From Piscinibacter sp. (lineage in GTDB: Bacteria > Pseudomonadota > Gammaproteobacteria > Burkholderiales > Burkholderiaceae_C), in NCBI GenBank assembly GCA_019635485.1, contig JAHBZL010000026.1, positions 1 through 64,000 on the forward strand: a stretch of 64,000 nt of DNA, in the 5' to 3' direction. A program made the translations under genes and the position numbers. Positions within the stretch are counted from its first letter, which is position 1. Each line of letters begins with the position of its first letter. Below the pieces are notes generated by a model that ran no database searches, was not told the DNA's origin, and was given only the letters and a program-made list of their open reading frames with translations. Below, in pieces: positions 40,251 to 50,058 of this stretch.

Positions 40251-41252
40251 ATGAGTGCGACTCCGCTCCCGCCGCTGCCGCTGGGCAGCGAAGCCTGTGT
40301 GCCGTTCACCGCCTCGGCGCGCTACCCCGACCCGGCCGTCGAGGTGCTCGACCCGGCCTTCGCCGCGCTGCGCCTGTACAGCGCCACGGTCGAGCAGCTC
40401 GCCACCGGGTTGCGCTGGGCCGAGGGGCCGGTCTGGTTCGGCGATGGCCGCTACCTGCTGGTCTCCGACATCCCGAACCACCGCATCCTGCGCTGGGACG
40501 AGACCAGCGGCGTGACCAGCGTGTTCCGCCAGCCATCCGGCCAGGCCAACGGGCTGGCGCGCGATGCCCAGGGCCGGCTGCTCGCCTGCGAGCACCTCGG
40601 CCGGCGCGTGACGCGCACCGAGTACGACGGCACGATCACCGTGCTGGCGGATCGTTTCGAGGGCCATCGGCTGAACTCGCCGAACGACATCGTCTGCCAG
40701 CGCGACGGCACGGTCTGGTTCACCGATCCTCCGTTCGGCATCGGCGGCTGGTGGGAGGGCGAACCGGCGGTCCCCGAAGTAGCCCAGGGTGTCTACCGCA
40801 TCGATCCGCGGGACGGCCGCGTCGAGCAGGTGCTGGACGACCTGGCCGGCCCGAACGGGCTCGCCTTCGCGCCGGACGAGACGGTGCTGTATGTCGTCGA
40901 GAGCCGCGCGCAGCCGAGCCGGCGCATCTGGGCCTATGACCTCGGCACGGATGGCCGCCTGTCCAACAAGCGCCTGCACATCGACGCCGACGGCGCCGGC
41001 GCGCTGGACGGCATCGCGGTCGACGCGCAGGGCAATGTGTGGTGCGGCTTCGGCAGCGACGGGCGCGCCGGCGCGTCGTCGGAAGAGCTCGACGGCGTGC
41101 GCGTGTTCGGCCTGGACGGCCGGCCGATCGGACACGTGCACCTGCCCGAGCGCTGCGCCAACCTCTGCTTCGGCGGCACGCACCGCAACCGCCTGTTCAT
41201 GGCGGCCAGCCACAGCCTGTACGCGCTGTTCGTCAACGTGCAGGGGGCCTGA
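40251..41252 (+). CDS. SMP-30/gluconolactonase-family lactonase
   Basis: A 333-aa six-bladed propeller hydrolase. [20 protein letters not shown] has the metal-binding Glu, [19 protein letters not shown] has the Asn/Asp ligands, and [16 protein letters not shown] and [15 protein letters not shown] follow. Enzymes of this family open aldonolactones or aldarolactones. Being in an operon with udh, it probably opens glucaro- or galactarolactone to the free aldarate. Its TGA overlaps the next start as TGATG. Confidence 0.9.
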   Translation: MSATPLPPLPLGSEACVPFTASARYPDPAVEVLDPAFAALRLYSATVEQLATGLRWAEGPVWFGDGRYLLVSDIPNHRILRWDETSGVTSVFRQPSGQANGLARDAQGRLLACEHLGRRVTRTEYDGTITVLADRFEGHRLNSPNDIVCQRDGTVWFTDPPFGIGGWWEGEPAVPEVAQGVYRIDPRDGRVEQVLDDLAGPNGLAFAPDETVLYVVESRAQPSRRIWAYDLGTDGRLSNKRLHIDADGAGALDGIAVDAQGNVWCGFGSDGRAGASSEELDGVRVFGLDGRPIGHVHLPERCANLCFGGTHRNRLFMAASHSLYALFVNVQGA

Positions 41253-42805
41253 TGGGCGCGCCGCTGGCGATCCGCATGAGCGCGGAGGACAACGTCGCGA
41301 TCGTCGCGAACGACGGCGGGCTGCCCGCCGGCACGGCGCTGCCGGACGGGCCCGTGCTGATCGACAAGGTGCCGCAGGGCCACAAGGTCGCGCTGGTCGA
41401 CATCCCCGCCGGCGCGCCGGTGCGGCGCTACGGCGTGCCGATCGGCTACGCGAAGCAGGACCTCGCGGCCGGCCGCTGGGTGCACGAGAAGCTGCTGGAC
41501 ATGCCGGCGGCGCGCGCGCTCGAGGGCCTGCCGATGGCCACCGTCCGGCCGGCCCCGCAGCCGCCGCTCGCGGGCTACACCTTCGAGGGCTACCGCAACC
41601 CGGACGGTTCGGTCGGCACGCGCAACCTGCTGGCGATCACGACCACCGTGCAGTGCGTGGCCGGCGTGGTGGCGCACGCGGTGCAGCGCATCCGCGACGA
41701 ACTGCTGCCGCAGTACCCGAACGTCGACGGCGTACTCGCGCTCGAGCACAGCTACGGCTGCGGCGTCGCGATCGATGCGCCCGACGCGGTGATCCCGATT
41801 CGCACGCTGCGCCACATCAGCCTGAACCCGAACTTCGGCGGCGAACTGATGGTCGTGAGCCTCGGCTGCGAGAAGCTGCAGCCCGAGCGCATGCTGCCGC
41901 CCGGCACCATCGCGATCGAGGAGGATGCGCCCGACGCCGGGCTGGACGTGTTGCGCCTGCAGGACGAGGCCCATGTCGGCTTCGGTTCGATGATCGACTC
42001 CATCCTGCGCCAGGCGCGGGTGCACCTGGAGCGGCTGAACCGGCGCCGGCGCGAGACCGTGCCGGCCAGCGAGCTGGTGGTCGGCGTGCAGTGCGGCGGC
42101 AGCGACGCGTTCTCCGGCGTCACCGCGAATCCGGCGGTCGGCTTCGCCGCCGACCTGCTGGTGCGGGCCGGCGCGACCATCATGTTCAGCGAGAACACCG
42201 AGGTCCGCGACGCCGTCGAGCAGCTGACCAGCCGCGCCGCGACGCCCGAGGTCGCCGAGGCCATCACGCGCGAGCTCGGCTGGTACGACCGCTACCTCGA
42301 GCGCGGCCGGGTCGACCGCAGCGCCAACACCACGCCCGGCAACAAGGCCGGCGGCCTGTCGAACATCGTCGAGAAGGCGATGGGCTCGATCGTCAAGAGC
42401 GGCCGCATGCCGATCGCACATGTGCTCCCGCCCGGCGAGAAGCTGACACCCGACCAGCGCGGCCTGGTGTTCGCCGCGACACCCGCGTCGGACTTCATCT
42501 GCGGCACGCTGCAACTGGCCGCCGGCATGAACCTGCACGTGTTCACGACCGGGCGCGGCACGCCCTACGGCCTGGCCGCCTGCCCGGTGGTCAAGGTCGC
42601 GACGCGCAGCGACCTGGCGCGCCGCTGGCACGACCTGATGGACCTGAACGCCGGCCGGATCGCCGACGGCGCGGCCTCCATCGAGGACACCGGCTGGGAG
42701 CTGTTCCGCCTGCTGCTGGACGTGGCCAGCGGACAGCGCACCTGGGCCGAGCAGCACCGGCTGCACAACGCGCTGGTGCTGTTCAATCCGGCGCCGGTGA
42801 CCTGA
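41252..42805 (+). CDS. garD: Galactarate dehydratase (UxaA/GarD family)
   Basis: A 517-aa UxaA-family dehydratase. An N-terminal SAF-like domain ([18 protein letters not shown] to about residue 90) precedes the catalytic part, with [60 protein letters not shown] and [20 protein letters not shown]. These fit galactarate/altronate dehydratases, iron-dependent enzymes. In this aldarate operon galactarate is the best substrate, giving the same 5-dehydro-4-deoxyglucarate as GudD. The ATG overlaps the lactonase stop. Confidence 0.9.
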   Translation: MGAPLAIRMSAEDNVAIVANDGGLPAGTALPDGPVLIDKVPQGHKVALVDIPAGAPVRRYGVPIGYAKQDLAAGRWVHEKLLDMPAARALEGLPMATVRPAPQPPLAGYTFEGYRNPDGSVGTRNLLAITTTVQCVAGVVAHAVQRIRDELLPQYPNVDGVLALEHSYGCGVAIDAPDAVIPIRTLRHISLNPNFGGELMVVSLGCEKLQPERMLPPGTIAIEEDAPDAGLDVLRLQDEAHVGFGSMIDSILRQARVHLERLNRRRRETVPASELVVGVQCGGSDAFSGVTANPAVGFAADLLVRAGATIMFSENTEVRDAVEQLTSRAATPEVAEAITRELGWYDRYLERGRVDRSANTTPGNKAGGLSNIVEKAMGSIVKSGRMPIAHVLPPGEKLTPDQRGLVFAATPASDFICGTLQLAAGMNLHVFTTGRGTPYGLAACPVVKVATRSDLARRWHDLMDLNAGRIADGAASIEDTGWELFRLLLDVASGQRTWAEQHRLHNALVLFNPAPVT

Positions 42806-42851
42806 CCGGCGCACGGATCGACCCCAGCGTCAGCGAACGGCCAGAGGATCG

Positions 42852-43166
42852 TCACAGGCTCCGGCCGATGGCCGTCTTCACGGCCCGGATGGCACGCTCG
42901 TCGCGCCGGTAGAAGGTCCACTGCTTGATGCGCGTCGCGGTCAGCAGCCCGGCATCGGTCAGCACCTTGAGGTGCACGCTGGCGGTCGGCTGGCTCACGC
43001 CGAGCTTCTGTGCCAGGAACAGGCCGCACACGCCGTCCTCGACGAGGTCGCCGTCGACCTGGGGCGGAAAGTGGGCGCGCGGGTCCTTCAGCCATTCGAG
43101 CACCCGCAGGCGGTTCTCGTTGGCCAGTGCACGGAACACGTCGGCACTCACCGGATCGTCCGCCAT
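42852..43166 (-). CDS. ArsR-family winged-helix regulator
   Basis: A 104-aa regulator with the ArsR fold: ADVFRALANENRLRVLEWL, then LAQKLGVSQPTASVHLKVLTDAGLL as recognition helix and TRIKQWTFYRRDE as wing. There is only one cysteine, and the CxC metal site of metal-sensing ArsR proteins is missing, so it is likely a non-metal sensor. ATG 43166 is preferred to an upstream start that adds a Gly/Pro-rich extension. It is divergent from the dehydratase at 43245. Confidence 0.88.
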   Translation of the reverse strand: MADDPVSADVFRALANENRLRVLEWLKDPRAHFPPQVDGDLVEDGVCGLFLAQKLGVSQPTASVHLKVLTDAGLLTATRIKQWTFYRRDERAIRAVKTAIGRSL

Positions 43167-43201
43167 GCCACCCCTCACGCCGGGCGGCCGGCCCGCCGGC
43201 C

Positions 43202-43243
43202 TTGACAATTAGTCACTTTGCTAATTAGCATACAGGCTAATTA
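43202..43243 (+). promoter_or_regulatory. Promoter with repeated CTAATTA operator
   Basis: A perfect -35 TTGACA (43202-43207) and TAGCAT (43226-43231), 18 bp apart, lie just before the dehydratase start. Overlapping them are AATTAG (43207-43212), the perfect palindrome GCTAATTAGC (43220-43229) and GCTAATTA (43236-43243). The AT-rich island stands out in this GC-rich DNA. The neighbouring ArsR protein is the natural ligand. The 5' leader would be very short. Confidence 0.6.
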
Positions 43244-43244
43244 T

Positions 43245-44210
43245 ATGACGACCTCACTCCTCCTCACTCAGGATGCGATCCGCCACGCCGCCGAGCGGCT
43301 GCGTCCGCATGTGCGTCGCACGCCGATCCTGGAGGTCGACGGCGCGGACATCGGCCGGCCCGGCGTGCACTTCGTGTTCAAGCTGGAATGCCTGCAGCAC
43401 AGCGGCTCGTTCAAGGTGCGCGGCGCGTTCACGCACCTGCTGACGCGGCCGCTGCCGGCCGCCGGCGTGGCGGCCGCCTCCGGCGGCAACCACGGCGCGG
43501 CGGTGGCCTTCGCGGCGCAGCGCACCGGCACGCCGGCGACCATCTTCGTGCCCGGCGTCAGTGCCGCGGTCAAGCGCGAGCAGATCGCCGCCTGCGGTGC
43601 AACGCTGCGCATCGTGGGCGAGCGCTACGCCGACGCACTGGCCGCCTGCGAGGCGTACCAGCGCGAGAGCGGCGCGCTCGCGCTGCACGCGTTCGACCAG
43701 CCGGAGACGTTGCTCGGCCAGGCCACCGTGGCGCTGGAGTTCGAACAGCAGGCACCGGACCTGGATGCAGTGCTCGTCGCGGTGGGTGGCGGCGGGCTGA
43801 TCGGCGGCATGGCGGCCTGGTACCGCGGCGCGACGCGGCTGATCGGCGTCGAGCCGCAGGCGGCGCCGACGCTCACGCGCGCGCTCGCGGCCGGGCATCC
43901 GGTCGACGCGCCGGCCGGCGGCGTGGCGGCCGACTCGCTCGCACCGCGCCAGGTCGGCGCGCTGATGTTCCCAATCGCCCGGCAGCACGTCGAGACGACC
44001 GTGCTGGTGGACGACGCGGCGATCCTCGCCGCGCAGCGCCAGCTGTGGCGCGTGCTGCGCCTGGCCGTCGAACCCGGCGGCGCCGCGGCGTTTGCCGCCG
44101 TCACCAGCGGTGCCTGGCCGGTCCGCCCCGGCCAGCGCATCGGCATCCTGCTGTGCGGCGCCAACACGGACGCCGTGCAGTTCGCTGATAGCCACGAGGA
44201 CAACCCATGA
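43245..44210 (+). CDS. Threonine/serine dehydratase-family PLP enzyme
   Basis: A 321-aa fold-type II PLP enzyme. The PLP lysine is in SGSFKVRGA, the phosphate-binding segment is ASGGNHGAAVA and the glycine loop is VAVGGGGLIGGM; LLCGANTD is near the C-terminus. It lacks the ACT-like regulatory domain of biosynthetic IlvA, so it looks like a catabolic threonine or serine dehydratase, or a relative such as a hydroxyaspartate dehydratase or serine racemase. ATG 43245 is used. Its end overlaps the RidA gene by four bases. Confidence 0.87.
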   Translation: MTTSLLLTQDAIRHAAERLRPHVRRTPILEVDGADIGRPGVHFVFKLECLQHSGSFKVRGAFTHLLTRPLPAAGVAAASGGNHGAAVAFAAQRTGTPATIFVPGVSAAVKREQIAACGATLRIVGERYADALAACEAYQRESGALALHAFDQPETLLGQATVALEFEQQAPDLDAVLVAVGGGGLIGGMAAWYRGATRLIGVEPQAAPTLTRALAAGHPVDAPAGGVAADSLAPRQVGALMFPIARQHVETTVLVDDAAILAAQRQLWRVLRLAVEPGGAAAFAAVTSGAWPVRPGQRIGILLCGANTDAVQFADSHEDNP

Positions 44211-44677
44211 CCGCGACCCCCGAATCCCGCTTGGCCGAGCTCGGCCTCGCGCTGCCCGCGCCGAGTGCGCCGATCGCCAACTTCGTGCCCTGCGTGCAGA
44301 GCGGCTCGACGCTGTACGTCTCCGGCCAGGTGCCGCGCGAGGACGGGCGCTTCGCCCATGTCGGCAAGGTCGGCCGCGAAGTGTCGACCGAGCAGGCGCA
44401 GGCGGCGGCGCGCCAGTGCGCGCTGGCCGTGCTGGCGCTGGTGCGCCAGCACCTCGGCACGCTGGACCGGGTGCGCCGCGTCTGCATGGTCCAGTGCTTC
44501 GTCAACGCGGTGCCCGAGTTCACCGATCACCCGGCGGTCGCGAACGGCGCCTCCGACCTGCTGGTCGCGCTGTTCGGCGAGGCCGGCCGGCACGCCCGCT
44601 TCGCCGTCGGCGCCGGCTCGCTGCCCGGCAACGTGGCGGTCGAGGTGGCGGCGACGTTCGAGGTCGCCGCCGCCTGA
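44207..44677 (+). CDS. RidA-family enamine/imine deaminase
   Basis: A 156-aa Rid-family protein: LYVSGQVPREDGRFAHVGKV, QCFVNAVPEFTDHPAVANGA and HARFAVGAGSLPGNVAVEV, where the Arg matches the position of the essential RidA arginine. It is longer than E. coli RidA and fits a Rid sub-group of about 155 residues. RidA enzymes hydrolyse reactive 2-aminoacrylate released by PLP dehydratases, and the gene overlaps the dehydratase stop by four bases (ATGA), a direct functional pairing. Confidence 0.92.
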   Translation: MTATPESRLAELGLALPAPSAPIANFVPCVQSGSTLYVSGQVPREDGRFAHVGKVGREVSTEQAQAAARQCALAVLALVRQHLGTLDRVRRVCMVQCFVNAVPEFTDHPAVANGASDLLVALFGEAGRHARFAVGAGSLPGNVAVEVAATFEVAAA

Positions 44678-44690
44678 GCGCCCGGGCCGC

Positions 44691-47600
44691 TCAGCCCAGG
44701 TGGCGCAGTTCGCGCAGCGCCACCGACAGCATCGCGAGGTCCGGGCTCTTGGTCTCGGCCAGCTCGGCGAGCAGCCGGCCGGCACGTTCCAGCGCGGCGG
44801 CGTTGCGCGCCTCCCAGGCCGCGAGCAGATCGGCGGCACTGCCGGCGGGGGGGCTCATCGCATCCAGCGTGATCGCGCGTTGCAGCCCGGCCAGGTCGTC
44901 GCCCAGCGCGCCCTTCGCGAGGCCCTGCCAGTGACTGCCGGACGGCAACGCGTCGATCTGCCCGCGCAGTCGCGCCAGCCCCAGCCGCGCGCCGATGCCG
45001 GCAAACACCTCGGCGACATCGGCCAGGCCGCGCTGCACGGTCTCGGCGATCTCGGCGACGTCGAGCGCCGCGTAGAGGCCGTCCGCGCAGGCCACGCGCA
45101 GGGCCAGCGGCTCCGGCACACCGGCGGCGATCCAGGCCTGCGCCTGCGACTGCTCCATCTCGGCCGGTTCGAGGCGCTCGCGCAGCGCCGCCACCGCGGG
45201 CGTGAAGCGCGCCACCGTCTGCTCCATCGGATCGGCCAGGCGCCGGCTGCGCAGGAACCAGGTCGTCGCGCGCGCAGTGAGCCAGCCCTCCTCGACCAGC
45301 AGCTCGGCCTGCACGGCATCGGCGACCCGGTTGTCCAGCGCCTCGACCTGCTGCCACAGCGCGACATGCCCGAACACCTCGCGCGCCGCGAGATAGGCAC
45401 GCACCACCTGGGCCGGCCGGGCGCCGGTCGCCTCGACGAGCCGGTGCGTGAAGGTGATGCCGACGCGGTTGACCATGCTGTTGAGCACGTGCGTGGCGAC
45501 GATCTCGCGCTTCAGCGGGTGGCGCGGGATGTAGGGGCCGAAGCGCTCGCGCAGCAGCGCCGGGAAGTAGCGCGCCAGCGCCGTGCCGACCCAGGGATCC
45601 TCGGGCAACTCGCTGGCCAGGATCTCGTCGAACAGCCACATCTTGCAGTAGGCCAGCAGCACGGCGCGTTCCGGCGTCGTCAGGCCCTGTCCGTGCGCCT
45701 GGCGCTCGGCAAGCTCGTCGTCCGGCGGCAGGAACTCGACCGCCCGGTTCAGCCGCCCCTGCCGCTCCAGGAAGCGCATGAAGCGCAGTTCGGCATCGAG
45801 CAGCCGCGGCCCGAGCCGTCCCAGCACCGACAGGCACTGCGTCTGGAAGGTGTTGTCGCGCAGCACCAGTGCCGCCACGTCGTCGGTCATCTGCGCCAGC
45901 AGCGCGTTGCGCTGCTTCAGCGTCAGCTCGCCGTCGGCCACCGCGAGGCCGAGCAGGATCTTGATGTTGACCTCGTGGTCGGAGGTGTCGACCCCGGCCG
46001 AGTTGTCGATCGCGTCGGTGTTCACGCGCACGCCGGCCATGGCCGCCTCGATGCGGCCACGCTGCGTGAGACCGAGGTTGCCGCCTTCGCCGACCACCTT
46101 GCAGCGCAGCGCCCGGCCGTCGATGCGGATCGCGTCGTTGGCCCGGTCGCCGACCTCGGCGTGCGATTCGCTTGCGGCCTTCACGTAGGTGCCGATGCCG
46201 CCGTTGTAGAGCAGGTCCACCGGCGCGGCGAGGATCGCGCACAGCAACTCGGACGGCGCCAGGCGCTCGGCCGAGATGCCGAGCACCGCCCTCGCCTGCG
46301 GCGAGATGGGAATCGACTTCTCGCTGCGCGCCCAGACACCGCCGCCGGCGGAGATCTTCTGCAGGTCGTAGTCGGCCCAGCTCGAACGCGGCAGCTGGAA
46401 CAGCCGCTCGCGCTCGGCGAACGAGACCGCCGGGTCGGGATCCGGGTCGATGAACACGTGGCGGTGGTCGAACGCGGCGACGAGCCGGATCTGGCGCGAC
46501 AGCAGCATGCCGTTGCCGAACACGTCCCCGCTCATGTCGCCGACGCCGACCACGCTGAACGGCTGCGTCTGCGTGTCGTGGCCGAGCTCGCGGAAGTGGC
46601 GCTTGACGCTCTCCCACGCGCCGCGCGCGGTGATGCCCATGCCCTTGTGGTCGTAGCCGGCGCTGCCGCCGGAGGCGAAGGCATCGCCGAGCCAGTGGCC
46701 GTACTCCGCGCTGACGGCGTTGGCGAAGTCCGAGAAGGTCGCGGTGCCCTTGTCGGCGGCGACGACGAGATAGGGATCGTCGCCGTCGTGCCGCACCACC
46801 TGCGGCGGCGCGACGATCCCGGTGCCGGCGCGGTTGTCGGTCAGGTCGAGCAGGCCGCGCAGGTAGTCCTGGTAGCAGGCGACGCCTTCCTTCATGAAGG
46901 CCTCCCGGTCGGTCGCGGGCGGCGCCTTCTTCAGCACGAACCCGCCCTTGCTGCCGACCGGCACGATGACGGTGTTCTTCACCATCTGCGCCTTCACGAG
47001 GCCGAGCACCTCGGTGCGGAAGTCCTCCGGCCGGTCGCTCCAGCGCAGCCCGCCGCGCGCCACCTTGCCGCCGCGCAGGTGGATGCCCTCGAAGCGTGGC
47101 GAGTAGACGAAGATCTCGACCATCGGGCGCGGGTCCGGCAGGCCGGGGATCGCCGCCGAGTCGAGCTTGAACGAGACGAACGACCGGCGCGGACCGGCCG
47201 CTCCCGAGTGCCCGACGCCGGTGCGCCAGAAGTTCGTGCGCAGCGTGGCGCGCACCAGCGCGAGCAGCTGGCGCAGCACGCGGTCCTCGGAGAGGTTGCT
47301 GACCTTCTCCAGCGCCTGCTCGATCGCGTTCGCCTGCGCGCGCTCGCCGCCCTCGTCGCGCGCCGCCGGGTCGAAGCGCAGGCGGAACAGGTGCACCAGC
47401 ATGCGCGCGATGCGCGGGTGCGCCGCCAGCGTCGACTCGATGGTGGCCTGCGACAGCGCGAAGCCGGTCTGCTTCAGGTACTTCGCGTAGGCGCGCAGCA
47501 CGACGATCTCGTCGGCACCGATGCCGGCGCGCAGCACCAGGCGGTTGAAGTCGTCGTTCTCGACCTCGCCGCGGAACACGCGCGCGAACGCGTCCTCGAA

Positions 47601-49511
47601 CAGCCGCGCGAGCGTGTCGGCCTCCAGCGCCTCGCTGCCGGGCGCGGCGAGCTCGAAGTCGTACAGGCCGATGCCGGCGTCGGGGCCTTCCAGCCGCGCG
47701 CTGTGTTCGGCCAGCACGCGCACACCCATGTGCTCGAGCATCGGCAGGCTGTCGGAAAGCACCACCGGCTCGCCGAGCCGGTACACCTTGAAGCCCAGCC
47801 GGCCGGGCGCCGCGCCGAGCGGGCGGTACAGCGCCAGCGCGAGCGGCTCCTCCGCCGACAGGCCGGCCACCTTGCGCACGTCGGCCACCGCCGCCCGCGG
47901 CGAAACCCGCTCGCGGTAGGCGGCCGGGAATGCGACTGCCCAGCGCTTGAACAGCTCCAGGCCGCGCGCCTCGCCCTCGGCCTCGACCAGCGCGTCGCGC
48001 AGCTGGTCCGGCCAGCGACGCGCGGCCTGCTCGAGACGCACCTCGAGCGCCCGCCGGTCGACCTCGGGCACCTCGCCCGGCGTCGTGCGGATCGTGAAGC
48101 GGATGCGCGCCAGCGCGGTGTCGCCCATCAGCACCTCGAAATCGGCGCTGGAGCCGCCGAAGGCCTCGCCGAGAATGCGCTGGCACTTCACGCGCAGCTC
48201 GGTCGAGTAGGCTTCGCGCGGCACGTACAGCAGGCAGCTGACGTAGCGGTCGAACGGGTCGCGCCGCACGAACAGCCGCAACCGCTGCCGCTCGCCGAGC
48301 GCGAGGATGCCCAGCGCGGTCTCGTACAGGTCGTCGTCGGCGATCTGGAACAGCTCGTCGCGCGGGAAGGTCTCCAGGATGTGGTCCAGCGCCTTGGCCA
48401 GGTGGCCCCCCGGCGGCAGCCCGGCGCGCTGCGCGATCGCATCGACCTTGCCGCGCAGCAGCGGCGTCTCGGACACGCGTGCCGAGTACGCCGTGGAGGT
48501 GAACAGGCCCAGGAAGCGGTGCTCGCCGATCACGCCGCCCTGCGCGTCGTAGCGCTTGACGCCGATGTAGTCCGTGTAGCCCGGGCGGTGCACGGTCGAA
48601 CGCGTGTTGGCCTTGGTGACCACCAGCGGCGGCATCGGTGCATGCGCCAGGCTGCGTGCGTTGCGGGGCAGTGCGGCGAAACTGGTCGAGGCCCGCTCGG
48701 CGACCGTCTCGCGCAGCACGCCCAAGCCGCTGCCGGGCACCAGCCGCAGGCTGTCCTCGCCTTGCGCGTCGACGACCAGGTCGTGCTGCCGGTAGCCGAG
48801 CAGCGTGAAGTGGTCGTCCGCGAGCCATGCGAGGAACGCGCGGCACTCGGCCGCCGCGTCGGCCGGCAGCGCCTCGGGAGGGGCGGCCAGTTCCCGGGTC
48901 GCCTCGTCCAGGCGCGCCAGCATCGGCTTCCAGTCCTCCACCGCGGCGCGCACGTCGGCCAGCACACGCTCGACGCCGGCGACCAGCTCGGCGCGCTGCT
49001 GTGGATCGACCAGCCGGTCGACCTCGATGAGCATCCACGACTCGCGCCGTTCCTCGCCCGACTCGCCGCGCGGCCGCAGCGCGGAGAGTGCGCCGGACGC
49101 GTCGCGTTCGACCGCGAAGATCGGGTGCAGGATCAGGTGCAGCATCAGCCCGTGCCGCGCCACCTCCGCGGTGGTCGAATCGACCAGGAACGGCATGTCC
49201 TCGTTGACGATCTGCAGCACCGAATGGCGCGAGGTCCAGCCGTGCTCCTCGATCGTCGGGTTCAGCAGGCGGACCTTGGGCTCGCCGGGCGTGCGCGTGG
49301 CGCCGAACTGCCAGTGCGCGAGCAGCGCGCCGACCAGGTCCTCGGGCGAGCGCTCGGCCAGATCGTCCGCGTCGGTCTGGCGCAGGTGCGCCTGGGCGAA
49401 GGCCTCGAGGCCGGCACGCCGGGACGGGTCGATCTTCTGTGCGGCCTGGTCGAGCAGGGCGAGCACGGCGCCGGCGCGCTCCTGCCGCAGGGTGTCGGGG
49501 GCGGGCGTCAT
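44691..49511 (-). CDS. gdhB: NAD-specific glutamate dehydrogenase, large (GDH-180) type
   Basis: A 1606-aa enzyme of the giant NAD-GDH family, at the family's normal length. The N-terminal half holds ACT-like regulatory segments. The catalytic core lies in the middle: GGLRWSDRPEDFRTEVLGLV, VPVGSKGGFVLK with catalytic-type Lys, VAADKGTATFSDFAN and the nucleotide part VGVGDMSGDVFGNGMLLS. A long helical C-terminal domain follows. It deaminates glutamate to 2-oxoglutarate with NAD, feeding the TCA cycle. It converges with the RidA gene 13 bp away. The long open frame antisense to it is a GC-bias shadow. Confidence 0.95.
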   Translation of the reverse strand: MTPAPDTLRQERAGAVLALLDQAAQKIDPSRRAGLEAFAQAHLRQTDADDLAERSPEDLVGALLAHWQFGATRTPGEPKVRLLNPTIEEHGWTSRHSVLQIVNEDMPFLVDSTTAEVARHGLMLHLILHPIFAVERDASGALSALRPRGESGEERRESWMLIEVDRLVDPQQRAELVAGVERVLADVRAAVEDWKPMLARLDEATRELAAPPEALPADAAAECRAFLAWLADDHFTLLGYRQHDLVVDAQGEDSLRLVPGSGLGVLRETVAERASTSFAALPRNARSLAHAPMPPLVVTKANTRSTVHRPGYTDYIGVKRYDAQGGVIGEHRFLGLFTSTAYSARVSETPLLRGKVDAIAQRAGLPPGGHLAKALDHILETFPRDELFQIADDDLYETALGILALGERQRLRLFVRRDPFDRYVSCLLYVPREAYSTELRVKCQRILGEAFGGSSADFEVLMGDTALARIRFTIRTTPGEVPEVDRRALEVRLEQAARRWPDQLRDALVEAEGEARGLELFKRWAVAFPAAYRERVSPRAAVADVRKVAGLSAEEPLALALYRPLGAAPGRLGFKVYRLGEPVVLSDSLPMLEHMGVRVLAEHSARLEGPDAGIGLYDFELAAPGSEALEADTLARLFEDAFARVFRGEVENDDFNRLVLRAGIGADEIVVLRAYAKYLKQTGFALSQATIESTLAAHPRIARMLVHLFRLRFDPAARDEGGERAQANAIEQALEKVSNLSEDRVLRQLLALVRATLRTNFWRTGVGHSGAAGPRRSFVSFKLDSAAIPGLPDPRPMVEIFVYSPRFEGIHLRGGKVARGGLRWSDRPEDFRTEVLGLVKAQMVKNTVIVPVGSKGGFVLKKAPPATDREAFMKEGVACYQDYLRGLLDLTDNRAGTGIVAPPQVVRHDGDDPYLVVAADKGTATFSDFANAVSAEYGHWLGDAFASGGSAGYDHKGMGITARGAWESVKRHFRELGHDTQTQPFSVVGVGDMSGDVFGNGMLLSRQIRLVAAFDHRHVFIDPDPDPAVSFAERERLFQLPRSSWADYDLQKISAGGGVWARSEKSIPISPQARAVLGISAERLAPSELLCAILAAPVDLLYNGGIGTYVKAASESHAEVGDRANDAIRIDGRALRCKVVGEGGNLGLTQRGRIEAAMAGVRVNTDAIDNSAGVDTSDHEVNIKILLGLAVADGELTLKQRNALLAQMTDDVAALVLRDNTFQTQCLSVLGRLGPRLLDAELRFMRFLERQGRLNRAVEFLPPDDELAERQAHGQGLTTPERAVLLAYCKMWLFDEILASELPEDPWVGTALARYFPALLRERFGPYIPRHPLKREIVATHVLNSMVNRVGITFTHRLVEATGARPAQVVRAYLAAREVFGHVALWQQVEALDNRVADAVQAELLVEEGWLTARATTWFLRSRRLADPMEQTVARFTPAVAALRERLEPAEMEQSQAQAWIAAGVPEPLALRVACADGLYAALDVAEIAETVQRGLADVAEVFAGIGARLGLARLRGQIDALPSGSHWQGLAKGALGDDLAGLQRAITLDAMSPPAGSAADLLAAWEARNAAALERAGRLLAELAETKSPDLAMLSVALRELRHLG

Positions 49512-49696
49512 CGCGTCTCCTCGTCGTTCTTGTGGGCTTGGAGCTTAACCCCGGGACTGTTGCGGCGCGTGCAACGCAGCTTTGGAAAACCGATGCCTTC
49601 TGTGCATGCCGACTGCACACAGATGACATCCATCGACGCAGGCAGCCACCGGGTTGTGGCGCCGATACCCACCAACACTGCCTTCAAGGAATCATC

Positions 49697-50008
49697 ATGA
49701 ACCGCTCCATCGCCATTGCCATCGCCCTGTCGTCGACGCTCGCCGCCGGCGTCGCCTCCGCCCAGGAAGCCACCCAGGACTTCGCCAACCAGGTGCTGTC
49801 GACGCGCAGCCGCGCCGAAGTGAAGGCCGAACTCGCCGCCGCCCGCGAGGCCCGTCAGCTCGACGTGCGCAACGCCAGCGCCGTGTACGGCAGCTTCAAG
49901 CCCGCGGACGTCGGCTCGGCGCGCAGCCGCGCCGAGGTGCGCGCGGAACTGCGCCAGGTGCTGGCCGACGGCAACCGCCTGAGCCAGGGCGACCGCGTCG
50001 GCGGGTGA
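49697..50008 (+). CDS. DUF4148-type small exported protein
   Basis: A 103-aa protein with a signal peptide (SIAIAIALSSTLAAGVASAQ) and two copies of a SRAEVKAELAAAR / SRAEVRAELRQVL helix, the hallmark of DUF4148 proteins abundant in Burkholderiales. The function of the family is unknown; it is presumed periplasmic. ATG 49697 is 16 codons inside a longer open frame that has no signal. The upstream gap of 185 bp is shared with the divergent glutamate dehydrogenase gene. Confidence 0.88.
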   Translation: MNRSIAIAIALSSTLAAGVASAQEATQDFANQVLSTRSRAEVKAELAAAREARQLDVRNASAVYGSFKPADVGSARSRAEVRAELRQVLADGNRLSQGDRVGG

Positions 50009-50058
50009 ACCACCGACGGCCCGGGCGCTTGCACCGCGGTGCGCGCGGTCCGGGCTGG

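Noticed and set aside
37301-40309. 1002-aa minus-strand open frame opposite udh and the TRAP genes
   Set aside because: It is His/Asp/Gln/Arg-rich low-complexity sequence covering several well-supported plus-strand genes, so it is a shadow frame.
44265-49700. 1811-aa plus-strand open frame opposite the glutamate dehydrogenase gene
   Set aside because: It is Arg/Gln/Ala-rich with no recognisable domain, and is the expected antisense shadow of a very GC-rich gene. The minus-strand frame encodes a full-length, motif-complete enzyme.
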